DNA of 64,000 nucleotides, from positions 1,984,001-2,048,000 of the forward strand of contig JALUTQ010000007.1 of the NCBI GenBank assembly GCA_032718865.1, in the 5' to 3' direction. Origin of the DNA: Tilletia caries (Eukaryota > Basidiomycota > Exobasidiomycetes > Tilletiales > Tilletiaceae). The translations under genes and the position numbers were made by a program. This document shows, one piece after another, positions 21,059-35,172 of this stretch (the stretch's first letter is position 1; each line of letters starts with the position of its first letter). A model generated the notes under the pieces. That model was not told the DNA's origin and ran no database searches. It was given only the letters and a program-made list of their open reading frames with translations.

Positions 21059-22444
21059 GTCGAGTGGCACTTGTTTTGGGAGAGTGACCGGGGGATGTAT
21101 GTGTGCTTCCTCAAGGAGTCGAAAGATGATTGAAGGAGGGGCGATCTTTTGGAACACGCAGGTCCTGCTGCGTGATGAAAAGGTCGGGAAAAGAAGAGCT
21201 CAATCGGACTCCTTCGACTTGCGAGGGGTGCGAATGGACGAGAGGAAGTGCAAAGAAGGTGCGGGTTGTTCGAAAGTGGACTTGCCACTTGGAACGAAAG
21301 GGGGGAGGAAGACCAGAAGAGGGACCCGCGGGGTGAAAGTGAAAGATGGATGGAGTGGAAGGAGTGTTGCTCGCTGGTGATACGCGCTGCCGAGTTCCTT
21401 TTGATCCTTGAACAGATGGGAGTGTGGAGATGTGGTACACAGCCTTTGGGGAAAGTGAAGATCACCCAACTACGCCGAGAGTGGTCGGAATACCCGAATT
21501 CCTTCAGCTACGCACACCGCCAGCAGCACGCGCCGAAATGCAGAGAGAACCGCGAAGGAGGACGAGAGATCGGAGCTTGGAAACCCAGGTATCGATGCCG
21601 AGGCCTGCAGTCGGAATGGGAAAAAAAGGGAGAAGATGAGCGCCTGTGGAGGAGATTGCTCAAGGCTGGGAGACACGGGAAGAAGAAGAGCAACAACATC
21701 GCGCTCAGCGTGACGTGAGCCTTTCTGCTAGAACATCGACAACAACAACAACAACAAGGGCACGGGCGTGCGAAGCTTGTCGGAGACCGGCGGGCGCCAA
21801 AGACACGCTGTAAGACCTGGTGACGAGCTAGTAGAGCACACTGGAAGAGAAAGAGCTCGGTAAGCTGTAGCATCGGAGTGCCTTGACATTAGGGGAAGAC
21901 TACGGGCAAGACATATGCCACTGCATCCTGCCAGTGTATAAGCCTGCGTGCCTCGTTGTCATCGTTGTTGAGACGACTCGCATCTGCAGGCACGCCGGAC
22001 TTCTGCTCGCAAGGCTTGAGGCGGACCACGAGTTTCAGCACTTGGCTCAACGTCTTCAGCCAGGCAGGCAGTCAGAGTCCGGCGGCGTGACTTACGATGC
22101 ACTTGCGCGGGTGATGGTCAGGTCCGAGGTCCAACGGCTGCATGTTGAGGTGGATTCTCACTGACTGCGAAAAACGGGCACTTTCAATTTGGAAAACATG
22201 GCTCGTTGTGTTATCGTGATTGGTAAGCGAGGAGCGTCATTGCCTACTGTATCGGCGTTTGAATCGATATGCACGGGCTTCCTCTCTTTTCGTTTCTTCC
22301 TCTTCCCGCTGCCTCGAACGTTCGCAGCGCATCACCACCAACTCCATCTTGCTGCTCAGTGCTCACCCTCACCTCGCAGCTCATCCTTCACTCAGACCTC
22401 TCTCAGACACTTCCAGTCACACAGATCCAAACCCAACCACAACC
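21059..22444. other. Divergent intergenic region between the lysozyme-like gene and DUG1
   Basis: About 1.4 kb holding two promoters. There is a short CAA-repeat near 21737-21757. No open frame shows a recognisable motif. A pyrimidine-rich leader precedes the DUG1 ATG. Confidence 0.5.
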
Positions 22445-24284
22445 ATGTCGGCCGAAGACCAGCAGAAGTTCATCAAGCAGATCGACCTCAACAAGGACGC
22501 TCTCATCCAGCGTCTTGCTACGGCCGTCGCAATCGCATCCGTCTCCGGCGATGCCTCCTACCGCCCCAAGGTCCACGAGATGGGCGACTGGCTCCTTGCC
22601 GAGCTCAAGAAGCTCGGCGCTACCGCTGACCTCTACCCGCTCGGCAAGCAGAACCTCGACGGACAAGAGGTCGATCTCCCACCGGTCATCCTCGGAAACT
22701 ACGGCGACGACGCCAAGAAGCGCACCATCCTCATCTACGGCCACTACGATGTCCAGGTGAGTATTGCTTGCTTGCACTCTTTCCTGTATTCCGCACCGAA
22801 ATACTGACCGCTCTCCGTTTCGACTTTCTAGCCCGCTCTCAAGTCCGACGGCTGGAACACTGAGCCTTTCGAGCTCATTCACGACGAGAAGACCGGCCGT
22901 CTTTACGGTCGTGGCTCCACTGACGACAAGGGACCGCTTCTCGGCTGGTTGAACGTCATCGAGGCCCACAAGCAGATCGGCGCGGACATCCCCGTCAACA
23001 TCAAGTTCTGCTTCGAGGGCATGGAGGAGTCCGGTTCCATCGGTCTTGACAACCTCATCATCAAGCACAAGGACGGCTTCTTCAAGGGCGTCGACGCTGT
23101 CTGCATCTCAGACAACTACTGGCTCGGCACCAAGAAGCCCTGCCTCACCCACGGTCTCCGTGGTCTGGCCGCCTTCAAGCTCTCCGTCTCCGGTCCTGCA
23201 CGCGATCTCCACTCTGGTCTCTTCGGTGGCGTCGTCCACGAGCCCATGACTGACCTCATCCAGATCTTCTCCAAGCTCGTCTCCCCCGCGGGCGAGATCC
23301 TTGTGCCCGGTATCATGGAGCAAGTCTCCAAGCTCACCGAGGAGGAGTCCCGTCGCTACGACGTCATGGACTTTGCCATTTCCGACATTGACAATGCCAC
23401 CGGTTCCACGACCACCCTGAGCCAGGACAAGGCAAAGGTGCTCATGGGACGCATGCGTTACCCTTCCCTCAGCTTGCACGGCATCGAGGGCGCCTTTGCC
23501 GAGCCCGGCTTCAAGACTGTCATCCCCGCCAAGGTTACCGGCAAGTTCTCCGTCCGTCTTGTGCCCGACATGACCCCTGAGGCCGTCGAGAAGGCCGTCG
23601 TGGAGTACGTCAACGCGGAGTTCAAGAAGCGTAAGTTTGTCTTCAAGTTTTGTTGCGAAGGGGGGAGACGCAAGTGCTGACCTTTCTACTTATCAACGCA
23701 GTCAACTCGCGTAACCAGATCAAGATCTGGCTCGACTCCGGCGCCAAGCCTTTCTACGCTGACCCCAACGTGCGTATTGATTCCGGAACCTGACTTTGCC
23801 GGCGTCAGCGTGAAAACGCTGACCTCTTCCTCGCTTTGTATGACTCACTTGCGACATGCAGCACTTCAACTTCGTTGCCGCGTCCAAGGCCACTGAGCGT
23901 ATCTACAACCAGACCCCTGACCTTATCCGCGAGGGTGGATCCATTCCCGTTGCCGTCACGTTCTCCGAACTGCTCAAGGTTCGTATTCTATCTCGTTTCT
24001 CTTGCGAGCATCCAAAGCTGCTTCGAAGCTCACAAGTCTATCTCGACCTTTGTTTCCCTCTCAGACCAACACCATGCTGCTGCCTATGGGCCGTGCCGAC
24101 GACGGTGCTCACAGCACTAACGAGAAGGTGAGTTACAGATACAACAGTTTGACTTGTGCTAGCTCCTCGACCACGGGTGCTGAAAGGTGTTCCGCCCTTC
24201 CCTTCTCAGCTCGACCTCACCAACTACATCGAGGGCACCAAGCTGCTCGGCATCTACCTCCACGAGGTCGCCGCGGCCTCGTAA
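22445..24284 (+). CDS. DUG1: Cys-Gly metallodipeptidase, M20 family (DUG1/CNDP2 type)
   Basis: Six exons: 22445-22756, 22832-23630, 23702-23769, 23862-23978, 24065-24127 and 24210-24284, coding for 477 aa, the usual family length. Zinc-ligand and catalytic motifs are in order: 'LIYGHYDVQP' (His, split by intron 1), 'YGRGSTDDKGPLLGW' (bridging Asp), 'CFEGMEESGSIGLDN' (catalytic and ligand Glu), 'CISDNYWLGTKKP' (Asp) and near the end 'MGRADDGAHSTNEK' (His). Between them lies the dimerisation domain with 'SVSGPARDLHSGLFGG'. In yeast the homologue cleaves Cys-Gly during cytosolic glutathione breakdown. There is no signal peptide. The start has the context ACCATGTC. Confidence 0.95.
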
Positions 24285-24686
24285 ACGGGCAAGCCCGCTG
24301 CAGTCCAAAGCTTCAACTGATAGATTCATCAAAATCAACAGATCCAAATTTGACGTCCCACACGCGCAATTCACGAACCTCTCACGACCAGGATCTTTGT
24401 CTGCCTCCCAGACACCACAATTACCCTTCGATTTCTATTTTAGGACTCTGGGAGGCACTCAACGCAATGGAGCAGCTTTCATTTCTCTACACACTGTGGG
24501 CTGGTTGCGTCTGATCACTTCAGCTGGCATTCGAGAAGGTCCTGCTATACCAGGCATCAGACATGAGTGAATGAGAGACGCGCCGGTCATCGTCGTGGAT
24601 TCGTAAAATGTGTGAATAGCGTTATGTAAACCAGATGTGGGCCCTTAGTGTATGTAAATGAAGAAAGAAAGAGAAAGCGGAGATGC
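24285..24686. other. Intergenic, tail-to-tail between DUG1 and alkaline phosphatase
   Basis: About 400 bp of 3' flanks. No gene or repeat was recognised. Confidence 0.5.
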
Positions 24687-26811
24687 TCAGAGCTCCTGTC
24701 GGACGTTGCGGTGCATGCCGTCCCGCTTGATCAGGCGTCCGACCTCCTCGGGAGAGTTGTCGAGGGCCGAGCGGCGGGAGAGGATGGTAGGGATCACGTG
24801 TGCGACACCACCGTGGTACTTGTCCAGGCCGGTGGTGAAAGGCTTGAGGTCCTGGTGAGATTGGGACCAGGAGTACGAGCCGTTGTTGAGCTTGTTGGTG
24901 ATAGTCTGGAGGTCAAGGCCGAGAAGGTCGGCAGTGAAAACACCGAGCTTTGTGTTTTCAAAGTTCTGGAAAGGGGAAAGGAAGAGGAGGAGGGGAAGGA
25001 GGAAGGGGAGGGAGGGAAGGAAGGAAAGAAGGGGGGAGGGAGGGAAGGAAAGAATGGAGGAAGATTAGCATTCGAACGACGATCGCGATGGAGGGAACGA
25101 AAAAAAGAACTCACCCCGGCCAGCTGTCCAATACGATCGGTGACGGGTCGTCGCTGGGTCCACTTGCTGGCGATGTAAGTGTACAGGTTGACATCAACGC
25201 CGGAGTGACCAGTGGTAGACCAGCCGAGGTGAGCGCGCCAGTTCACTGAGAGATGAAAAGAAACACGTTCAGCGATTGATCATTGAAACGACGACTGCCA
25301 TGCGCGGAGCTTACGAAAAACTCACTCAGGTTCGAGAGCCAGATGGTCAAAGGCAGACCGGAGTTGGACGGTCCAAGGTCAACAGCACGCTGGACCTCAG
25401 CATCAGAAACGTCGGTGATACCCAGACCCTGGGTGATGATGGTGTTCTTCATGTACGAGAACGCGTCGGAGGCGGCGGGAGCACCGGCGACGTACTTGAC
25501 GTACTGGGCGGCCAGGAACTCGGTCGAGTGCTTGGCGGCGAGGACGACGTCGGGGTACCACAGGTACGCGGCGGTGCCCTTGTCTTCGGGGCGCTCTAGG
25601 CCGAGGGTGAGACCACCGCACTCGTGGTCAGAGGTGGAGGCGAGGCTTGAGGGAGAGAGAGAGGGCGGGCGGGCGGGCGGGCGGGCGGGCAAAACAGAGT
25701 TAGGACCCAGACGCGTAATGGTGCGGACAATAAGGGAAAAGGAAGAAACTCACAGAACGTCGGGCTCAAAAAGACCTCCGTCGTTGGCGTCGACCCACTT
25801 GGTGACCTCAGTGAAGAGGTTCTGGTACTGCATGATGTCACCGTAGTGTCCGGCGGGATCGTTGTTGTGACCGGCGTGGTCAATGCGGGCTCCTTCAATC
25901 ATAATGAAGTAAGGCTAGAGACAGTTCAAAGAGAAAGTGAGCTGATGTGCTGATTGAGTCACAAGTCCGGTCTTGGTGGGAAGGCTCACCTTGCCGGCAG
26001 CCTTGAGTGCGTTGAGGGCAGCGATGGCCATCTCAGTGAGGGAAGGCTCAGCGGTAGCGTTTCGGTCAATCTCGTAGCTCATGTGGCTGGAGGTAAAGAG
26101 ACCGAGCGAGGGGAACTTGACGTTCTTGCCGTTTCCGAGGGCGTCGAAGTCGGCGCGGGTGAGAGCGACACTCCAGTTCGCATTGCGAGCCTCGCCAACC
26201 AAGTCGCGGCCGTCGGTACGCTTGGTACCGGAGCCGTTGGTGAAGTGACGGAGTCCTCCACCCCAGAGGATGTCGACCTGGCGGCCGAGGAGGTAGTTGC
26301 CGAGCTGCTGGGACGCGATCTCGTTCTCGTTGTCACGGTCGTTGATGTGGGCGCTGTACGAGGCGGGGGTGGCGTGGGTCACACGGCTGGTTGTGACCAA
26401 AGCGACGTTGTAGCCCTTGGCCTTGGCAGCCTCGAGAATGGTACCGCAGGGCTTCTGATCCTCAGTAACACCGATATATGCGTTCTTTGACTTGAGCCCG
26501 CACGAGTACGCAGTTGCTGAAGCCGCAGAGTCCGTAACGAGAGAGTCGGTTGAGCGTGTCCTGATGGTGCCGACGAGGTGCTTGTCGAGGGGAAGCTGGG
26601 TAGTCCAGTCCGATCCGCTCTGAAGCTGGAATGTCGACCGAGCAAAAGTCTCTGAAGCGGGGCCGAAGCCGTCACTGATCATTTGAATCATACTCTTGCC
26701 TTTAAAGAGGGCACGGGGGACCTGGGCCATCTCGCCGCTGCCGGAGGGACCGGCATTGCTCTGCTGAGCGAGCACGACGGCGAGGGTGACGAGGGAAAGG
26801 GAGAGCTTCAT
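24687..26811 (-). CDS. Alkaline phosphatase, secreted or vacuolar
   Basis: Five exons on the minus strand: 26811-25990, 25914-25754, 25645-25326, 25245-25115 and 24965-24687, coding for 570 aa. It starts with a signal peptide ('MKLSLSLVTLAVVLAQQSNA'). Family motifs: 'MIQMISDGFGPASETFAR' (metal-binding Asp), 'STDSLVTDSAASATAYSCG' with the phosphorylated Ser in the DSAA box, 'IEGARIDHAGHNNDP' (metal ligands Asp, His, His), 'STSDHECGGLT' (Asp and His) and 'STTGHSGVDVNLY' (the late His). The complete set of zinc and magnesium ligands is visible. Such enzymes hydrolyse phosphate monoesters. Signal peptide without a clear C-terminal anchor points to secretion. The TATA box at 26909-26916 lies about 100 bp upstream of the start. 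Confidence 0.95.
24964..25080 (-). repeat. Purine-rich repeat tract in an alkaline phosphatase intron
   Basis: Within the intron 25114-24966, the plus strand from about 24968 to 25064 is almost all A and G, made of GGAA, GGGA and GAGG units. Such homopurine tracts can form triplex DNA. No coding role. Confidence 0.7.
25660..25690 (+). repeat. GGGC microsatellite in an alkaline phosphatase intron
   Basis: Seven or so tandem GGGC units in the intron 25753-25646. The run has G-quadruplex potential on the plus strand, which is the template strand of the gene. Confidence 0.85.
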
Positions 26812-26908
26812 CGCAACGGGTAAAAAGGAGGCTGCGTAGGAAAGAGGTGAGCAAGAGAAGGGTATGGAGGAAAGTGCCAATCTGATGTCTGGAGAAGTGA
26901 GGCTCTGC

Positions 26909-26916
26909 CTTATATA
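26909..26916 (-). promoter_or_regulatory. TATA box of the alkaline phosphatase gene
   Basis: TATATAAG on the minus strand, 98 bp upstream of the ATG at 26811. Position and sequence fit a fungal TATA element; the transcription start is not visible. Confidence 0.6.
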
Positions 26917-26949
26917 CCACACTGGACTTCCCGCGCCACTAGTCACTAC

Positions 26950-29367
26950 TGTTGGGAGGCAAGGTTAGCACAGTTAATTCCACACTACTATTCGCAATTC
27001 ATAGAAGAGCGAGCGAGGCTCACATGCATACACGTTCCTGACCTATATGCGTCTTGCACACGAGGTTGTCAGTCTTAAAATTTCAAGAGAACCGAGTAGT
27101 GGCGGACGACACCCTCTGGTCGGCTTCGCGCTTCGCTTCTTGCGCCTGTGCTCGGTGGACCGTGTGGGAGATTCCGTGGCCGCGGGAGCTTGACCGCCGG
27201 GAACTGTGGAGAGTATCCGTCACTTAGGCCCTGGGGGCTACCATATGAATTGAAGCCTGCCTGACCGTGTCGTCCGAGGTCATCTGTGTGTATTCGGGGA
27301 GTCGTGGTGGGACGCCGACGCTCGTGGAGTCGTGGTCCCTCCACCGTGCCTGAGCTCCCCGATATCAGAAGATCTGCTGAAACATATCGGACAAATAAAA
27401 CGTGAAGCGTGAAGCTTGGCACTTTAGCAGTGTTGGCAGTGCTCTGCGGATGGAACCGAGCAACTATGTAAAGAGTTAGAGCAAATTCGCAGTGGGACAT
27501 CACAATTCTCAGAACTAACGTGGATTAAAGCCCATCCACCGCCCACGTTCCCGGGCTTGGACAAAACCTTGGCGACATTATTGTGGAGACACGTGAGAAA
27601 AAGGCAGGGCCTGCTGCCTGCGCCATGCGCCGCCAGATCTTCGACCACCGTATGTATTTTTGGCGGGCGCAATCGCAATTCGCGGTCATTCATGCCGGAA
27701 GGCAGCGCCGCGATGAGAAGGCCGAAAGCTACGTGGGCATTGGACGATGAGCGATGGGCGATGAGCGATGAGCGAGCATGACTGCGGTGTGTGCAGCGTG
27801 CAGACCTGTTGCCCGCTGGTCGCTGGACGAGTGACGCTGGGACCTGAAGCTTCAGGCTTCGCGTGCTGCCTGAAGCCTGAAGCCTAGACGGCTGAAGAGG
27901 TGAAGTGGATAGAGGCCTGTTTGCACCCTGATGCCTGATGCTGCATCAGCACCACAATAGACAATACATATGTATAAGTTTGAAGGTCGCCCACGCACGT
28001 TGCCTATGGAGGAACTCAGGCCTCAGAGGCCTAGCCTTTTCAGGAACAGAGACGTCAGCCGTCAGATGTATCGTGGGTATTGTTCCTCCGCAGCGCTTGA
28101 TTTGATTGTCGAATTTCACATCCAGGCAGGCTCCCACTCCTGCAGGCTGCAGGGCTCAAATAATCGCACCGTGCGCCCATGGGGCGTGGACCGTGGCAGC
28201 ATCGGTCGTTCGGAGCACCCACATCACCGAAGCTGCGCCGAAGAGAAGGCGGCAGCCCGAAGTACTGGAAAGTGGAAGTCGAAGTGCTTGTTCCTGAAGC
28301 CTGAAGCCTGAAGTGATTGAAAGCTGCAAGCGACTTAAGGTCTGGGATTTGAGATCCAAAGAAGTGGGATTGGAAGCTGCTGGAGGAAACGTTAAGTATG
28401 GGTTCCACTTCATGTCCGCGTCTCTTCCAAAGTTCCAAAGCTCAGCGTGTTTGTCAGTTCAGGCACTGCCACGAAGAAAGCCGCCTCCATACCTCGTCGG
28501 AAAGGGAGGCGCAGGGCCGACGATGGCACGGTCGAAGATGGGATGGGCAGGAAAGGATGTGAGCGATGAGAAAAGAAGCAAAGGATGATGGGATGAGTTG
28601 TGAACCTGATTTGAGAAGGAGAATAGAAGGAATGTGAGCAGAGGCTTCGCGTTCGGTACACAGATACAGGCAGCTCTGCCTCGCCGATTTGAAAGCTCGA
28701 TTCCGCGAATGAGGAGACAGCAGTGCGCGACGTTTGCATCGGATCCGGCTCGCCGAACAATCGAGAGTACAAATCGTCTGAAGAGCGAAGCCAGTCAGCT
28801 CGTCAGACAAAGTTGGAAGCTCCGCACTCGAATACTCACAATTCGACCGGGTACAGCTGTCATCTGCTCGATTCCTTTTCCACGTTCTCTGCGAGTCGAC
28901 TGAGCTGTGCACTCGTCGAGGACGCGTGGGTGCCTGCCTCCGCCCCGAGCCCGACCGAGGCTGGCGAGGATCCGGACCGGGCGGTGTACTGTTGGAGAAA
29001 TGTGCGGATGGAAGAGGCGACTTCGGCATGCGAGACTTCCCGTGCCGGTTCTGTCACGGAGAGACGCAAGGGCGGGGCGATGGGGGTATCCATGGCGACT
29101 GGGTGACGGGGATGGCGAGGAAGACGCGTTCGATGGACCGTGGCTTGTGTCGTTCGAGGTCAGGACTCAGGAAGCGCTTGCACAACTTTTTCTGGCGTGG
29201 TTGGAGGTGAGAACGGTTGTTCCTGTTCTCCACGTGTCTCTGAAGTGGTGCGAGGCGAGCGAGTGCGTCCCAAGCGGTTGTGCTCAACGGGAAGAAGTGA
29301 GTGACTGACAGGACGACGATCTTCGCTGTACGAGGTCCAATTATTCTGTGTGCGCGTACGATTCACG
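26950..29367. other. Long intergenic region between alkaline phosphatase and squalene synthase
   Basis: No gene is supported in about 2.4 kb. There are clusters of the heptamer CTGAAGC, both direct and inverted, at about 27843-27890 and 28293-28312. From 27740 to 27780 there is a short array of CGATGAG units. The part nearest ERG9 (about 28900-29360) has open frames on both strands without recognisable motifs and is taken as promoter and leader. Confidence 0.5.
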
Positions 29368-31479
29368 ATGGGTGCCCTCGCTCTGCTGCTCCTCGTCTTC
29401 ACCCACCCGTCCGAGGTGCGGTCGCTGATCCACTACAAGCTCTGGCGCGACCCGCTCAACGACATCACGCGCAACCCAGAGCAAAGCGGCTGGGATCGCC
29501 AGCAGATGCGTGACTGCTGGGACCTTCTCGACCAGACCTCGCGCTCCTTCGCCGCCGTCATCAAGGAGCTCAAGGCCGAGCTCGGCAGGGTTATCTGCAT
29601 CTTCTACCTCATTCTCCGCGCCCTGGACACCGTTGAGGACGACATGACCATTCCTGTCGAGAAGAAGATCCCGCTCCTGCTCGCTTTCTACCAGAAACTC
29701 GAGATTGAAGGCTGGAACTTTACTGAGAGTGAGTGCGAATCTATGGATAGCAAGTCGCCATGCACTTCGCACTGACACCTTTTTTTCGTCTACAGACGGA
29801 CCAGACGAGAAGGATCGAGAGCTGCTGGTCCAGTTCCATAAGGTCATCGCTGAATTTCAGATGCTGAAGCCTCAGTATGTGTTATGCCGCATACAGCCAG
29901 CGTATTTGACTTTTTTTGGGAGCGATGGCTGACCGCTAGCGCGTCCCTTGCATTGCACAGCTTCCGTACCGTCATCGCGGACATCACCGCCAAGATGGGT
30001 GCCGGTATGGCCTCATACATCGAGGCTTCAGCCACAGCCCCGCTCAAGGTTCAAGCCTGGGCGGACTACGATCTCTACTGCCACTTCGTCGCCGGTCTCG
30101 TCGGTGAAGGTCTCTCCCGTATCCTCTCCGAGAGCTCGATCGAGCGACCGTGGCTGGGCGACCAGCTCCAACTGTCCAACCACATGGGTCTCTTCCTCCA
30201 GAAGACCAACATCATCCGTGACTACGCTGAGGACTGTGCCGAGCAACGCTTTTTCTGGCCTCGTGACTGCTGGGGTGATAAGCGATATGGTGGTGGATTT
30301 GACTCGCAGGCGAGCGTGGCACGTGGGATCGAACCTATCGGCTCGTCCACCAGTGGCCAAGTCTATGCTCGCGGCCAAAAGTACCAGGCCGTGGGACCGG
30401 ATGGCAAGGCGGCCATGTTTGTCCTGAGCGGCATGCTCCTCGATGCTCTTTCCCACGCCACACACTCACTCGACTACCTCGCCGTGCTGAGGGATCAGAG
30501 TGTCTTCAACTTCTGTGCGATCCCTCAAGTTATGGCCATCGCTACTTTTGAGGCTCTAGCAGGCAACCCAGACGTCTTCAAGCGCAATGTCAAGATAAGG
30601 AAGAGTCAGGCCGTGCAGGTGAGCAACCTTTTGCCTTTCCCTAATTATCTGACCGAGTCTTCGCTCACAACTGGATCATGTTATCATTTAGCTCATCATC
30701 CGCGCAGTGAACCCACGAGACGTAGCATACACCTTCTTGACATACGCCAAGATGATCCACAAAAAGGTCACACCCGACGACCCCAACTTTGTCCGATGGT
30801 CCGTAGAGGTCGGACGCGTGAGTACCACATATCCTTCGTTCTCATAATCTCGGACATGGCCATGCTGACCCTATCATACATTCGCCCGTACATCCAAAGA
30901 TCGAGACCTGGTGCGAGACATACTACCCAAGCTTCGTCAGCGCGGCCCAGGAGAACCGACAGCCCGACGTTCGCGCCGCCGCGCTCAGACCGTACGTCGC
31001 CGCCGCCGCCCAGGGAACCGAACAGCCCTTGGCCCCTTACCACGGCGGCTCCACCCTGATCGCGGGCCAGAAGCTCGACGAGAACATTGTGGCCACAGCT
31101 GCTGATGTGTACCGGTCCCGGCTCACGCCGGTCCAGCGGGCGGCTCAGGATGACAAGGACCGAAAGGCGGCAATGCGCGTATTCTTCTTTGTCCTGATGG
31201 GCGTCTCCGGCATCTTCGCTTTGACGGCACTGATCGCTTGGTTGGTCGTGGTGAGTCTCTCTTTCCGCTGGATCGTCAGGAATAGGGGTTTCGTGCTCCT
31301 GACCATTTTTTGACCTCGCTTTCCTGTCTTTGTTCTGTTCTGCACAGTGGTACATCATGACGCCGGATTCAACAGATCCGCTTACGCTGTTTGTGAGGGA
31401 GAAGTGGACGCTCGCTTCAGAGCAGGCGTCTGCTATCCATGCTCAACTTACAGGGCGACTGGTCAAGACCGAGCTCTGA
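29368..31479 (+). CDS. ERG9: Squalene synthase (farnesyl-diphosphate farnesyltransferase)
   Basis: Six exons: 29368-29728, 29796-29874, 29961-30618, 30692-30817, 30900-31250 and 31348-31479, coding for 568 aa. Motifs in order: 'LDQTSRSFAAVIKEL' (substrate-binding), the first Asp-rich box 'LRALDTVEDDMTIP', 'YCHFVAGLVGEGLSRI', the second Asp-rich box 'NIIRDYAEDCAEQRFFWP' and a C-terminal hydrophobic anchor 'VFFFVLMGVSGIFALTALIA'. The enzyme joins two farnesyl diphosphates to presqualene diphosphate and reduces this with NADPH to squalene, the first committed step of ergosterol synthesis. It is anchored in the ER by its C-terminus. At 568 aa it is longer than the yeast enzyme, with the extra length mainly around 30300-30420 and 30950-31100. 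It converges with RPT1, 132 bp apart. Confidence 0.96.
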
Positions 31480-31611
31480 ACAATACTAATCTCGAGTTCC
31501 ATCATCTTCATCGCGCCAACCTTGACTGGATTCGCTTTCACATCTCTCCTTTCGCAAAGTTATACCTCGAGTTTTAACATGGTGTGTGCATTGCAGAGAA
31601 AAGCTGGGACC

Positions 31612-33584
<1,973 letters not shown>

Positions 33585-34174
33585 GCTGAATGAGTGAGCG
33601 AATGAGTGCTTCGCGGGTAGTGTGCGTGTTGAAGCCTGTGTTCCCAGAGTCCGAGAGCTCAGGGGAGATCGTTGCTGCTGAGGTTGAGGATGACGAGGTC
33701 TTTCGGTGGCAGCGAGGCAAGGATTCGTGCACAGGCGGCGTAGACGTCGTCCTTGTCGAACGGCTCCCGTTTCGGCCGGGTCTGGCATCAGAACGGCATG
33801 GAAGCTGCACAAACGTCAGCATTCACCCTGACGAGTGAGTGCCACCCACATTCAGCTGCGAGCTACCACAACAACGTGAAGCACTTTTCCCTATCCCAAA
33901 GTCAATGGGTGAGTAATCGAGGCGCGTAGAAGCTGGCTTGTTACATCCGCCCATCTCATTTTATGCTGTGAGTGCAAGATTGTCTGCGTAGAGCCTTTCT
34001 GACGACACTCGCTGATCATTCCCTCCTGACTTGAATCAATTGCACCTCGGAATCGAATGAATACACAGCACGCGTCTGTGCTGAACGCTGATAACGTTTT
34101 CATTGATCCTCTTCTGCTTGACTTCTCCCGCATCAGGTGCATTCGGATCTCGACCTGAAGCTTCTCAAGCAGAC
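33585..34174. promoter_or_regulatory. Divergent promoter region of RPT1 and glutaredoxin
   Basis: 590 bp between two start codons that point away from each other. No known operator could be named with confidence; a GGTGGCAGC near 33705 resembles but does not match the yeast proteasome element. Confidence 0.5.
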
Positions 34175-34871
34175 ATGGCTGCGGCAAAAGTTCTCGTTGA
34201 GGTCAGTCGGGCTTGTGACATGGAAAGCTTTCAAATCCCACACGCTTACCGTCTATGTCCTCCCTGCTCATGCGTGTATGAATCTGGCCTCGCAATCATC
34301 ATCGTAGGACTTGATCGCCAAGAATATGGTGGCTGTCTTCAGCAAGTCGTGAGTGAAGCCTCGTTCGTCGGCAGTGACATCCGCAAAGCTGAGCCACTTC
34401 ACGTATCCCTTTCTGTCTGGTGTACAGCTACTGCCCTGTAAGCAACCTGATTTTCCTTCAAGCTGGTCTCGCTTGCTAAATTTCGATTGGCGTTACCCTC
34501 AGTACTGCACTCGTGCGAAGCGCACCCTCTCCGAATTCAACCTGGGCGACAAAATGACCGTCATTGAGCTCGACCATGACAAGAATGGCGGGGCGATTCA
34601 GGTGACTACTGGCTTGAACTGATAACATAGACACTCTTGGCGCTCACTCTTATTTACATGATTCGCACACAGGACTATCTGCTCAGCAAAACCGGCCAGC
34701 GTACGGTTCCGAACGTAAGTTCTACGATGACATGCCTGCTCTCAGAAATCTTCCTAACTCTGGGGCTCGTCCTTCACTCTGTAGATCTTCATCAAGCAAC
34801 AGCACGTCGGCGGAAATTCCGATCTGCAGTCGCTCCAGACCTCCGGAAAGCTCGCAGAGATGGTTGCGTGA
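34175..34871 (+). CDS. Dithiol glutaredoxin (CPYC type)
   Basis: Six exons: 34175-34201, 34308-34348, 34428-34437, 34503-34601, 34673-34714 and 34785-34871, coding for 101 aa. The 10-nt third exon encodes part of the active site: 'SKS' from exon 2, Tyr-Cys-Pro from exon 3 and Tyr-Cys from exon 4 make 'SYCPYCTRAKRTL'. The glutathione-binding motifs 'RTVPNIFIKQQHVGGNSDL' follow. The CPYC signature is that of class I glutaredoxins, which reduce protein disulfides and mixed disulfides with glutathione. There is no signal or targeting peptide, so a cytosolic enzyme is inferred. Every junction has GT-AG ends and correct phase, which supports the microexon. Confidence 0.93.
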
Positions 34872-35172
34872 TTCGAAATTCGACACTTTCAGGTGACTCG
34901 CCCTGGGGAATGGATGCTTCCATTTCATCTCATTTGGGCCCTGAAAGCCTGGGCAGTTGCCGACTGATGACGACGGCCGAAGCTTCCACCTTCATGAGAG
35001 AGACCTTGGCATTTTGGCCCTTGGCAGATGGGATTGCGCTGATACTTCTCCTTCCATTTGCGAACGGCCTATAACTGCCCCTGTATTTCCCTTTCTCTTT
35101 CGCTGACCTCTCTCCTTCTTTGCTTCTACCACTGTCCTCGTTGTCGTCCTTGAGTACAATTCTCCCAACCGT

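Noticed and set aside
28454..29330. Open frames on both strands upstream of ERG9 as genes
   Set aside because: No motifs, biased composition and no splice pattern that joins them to a recognisable protein.
33695..33720. Proteasome-gene control element (GGTGGCAAA type) upstream of RPT1
   Set aside because: Only GGTGGCAGC is present and the yeast regulator Rpn4 is not expected in basidiomycetes; chance match likely.
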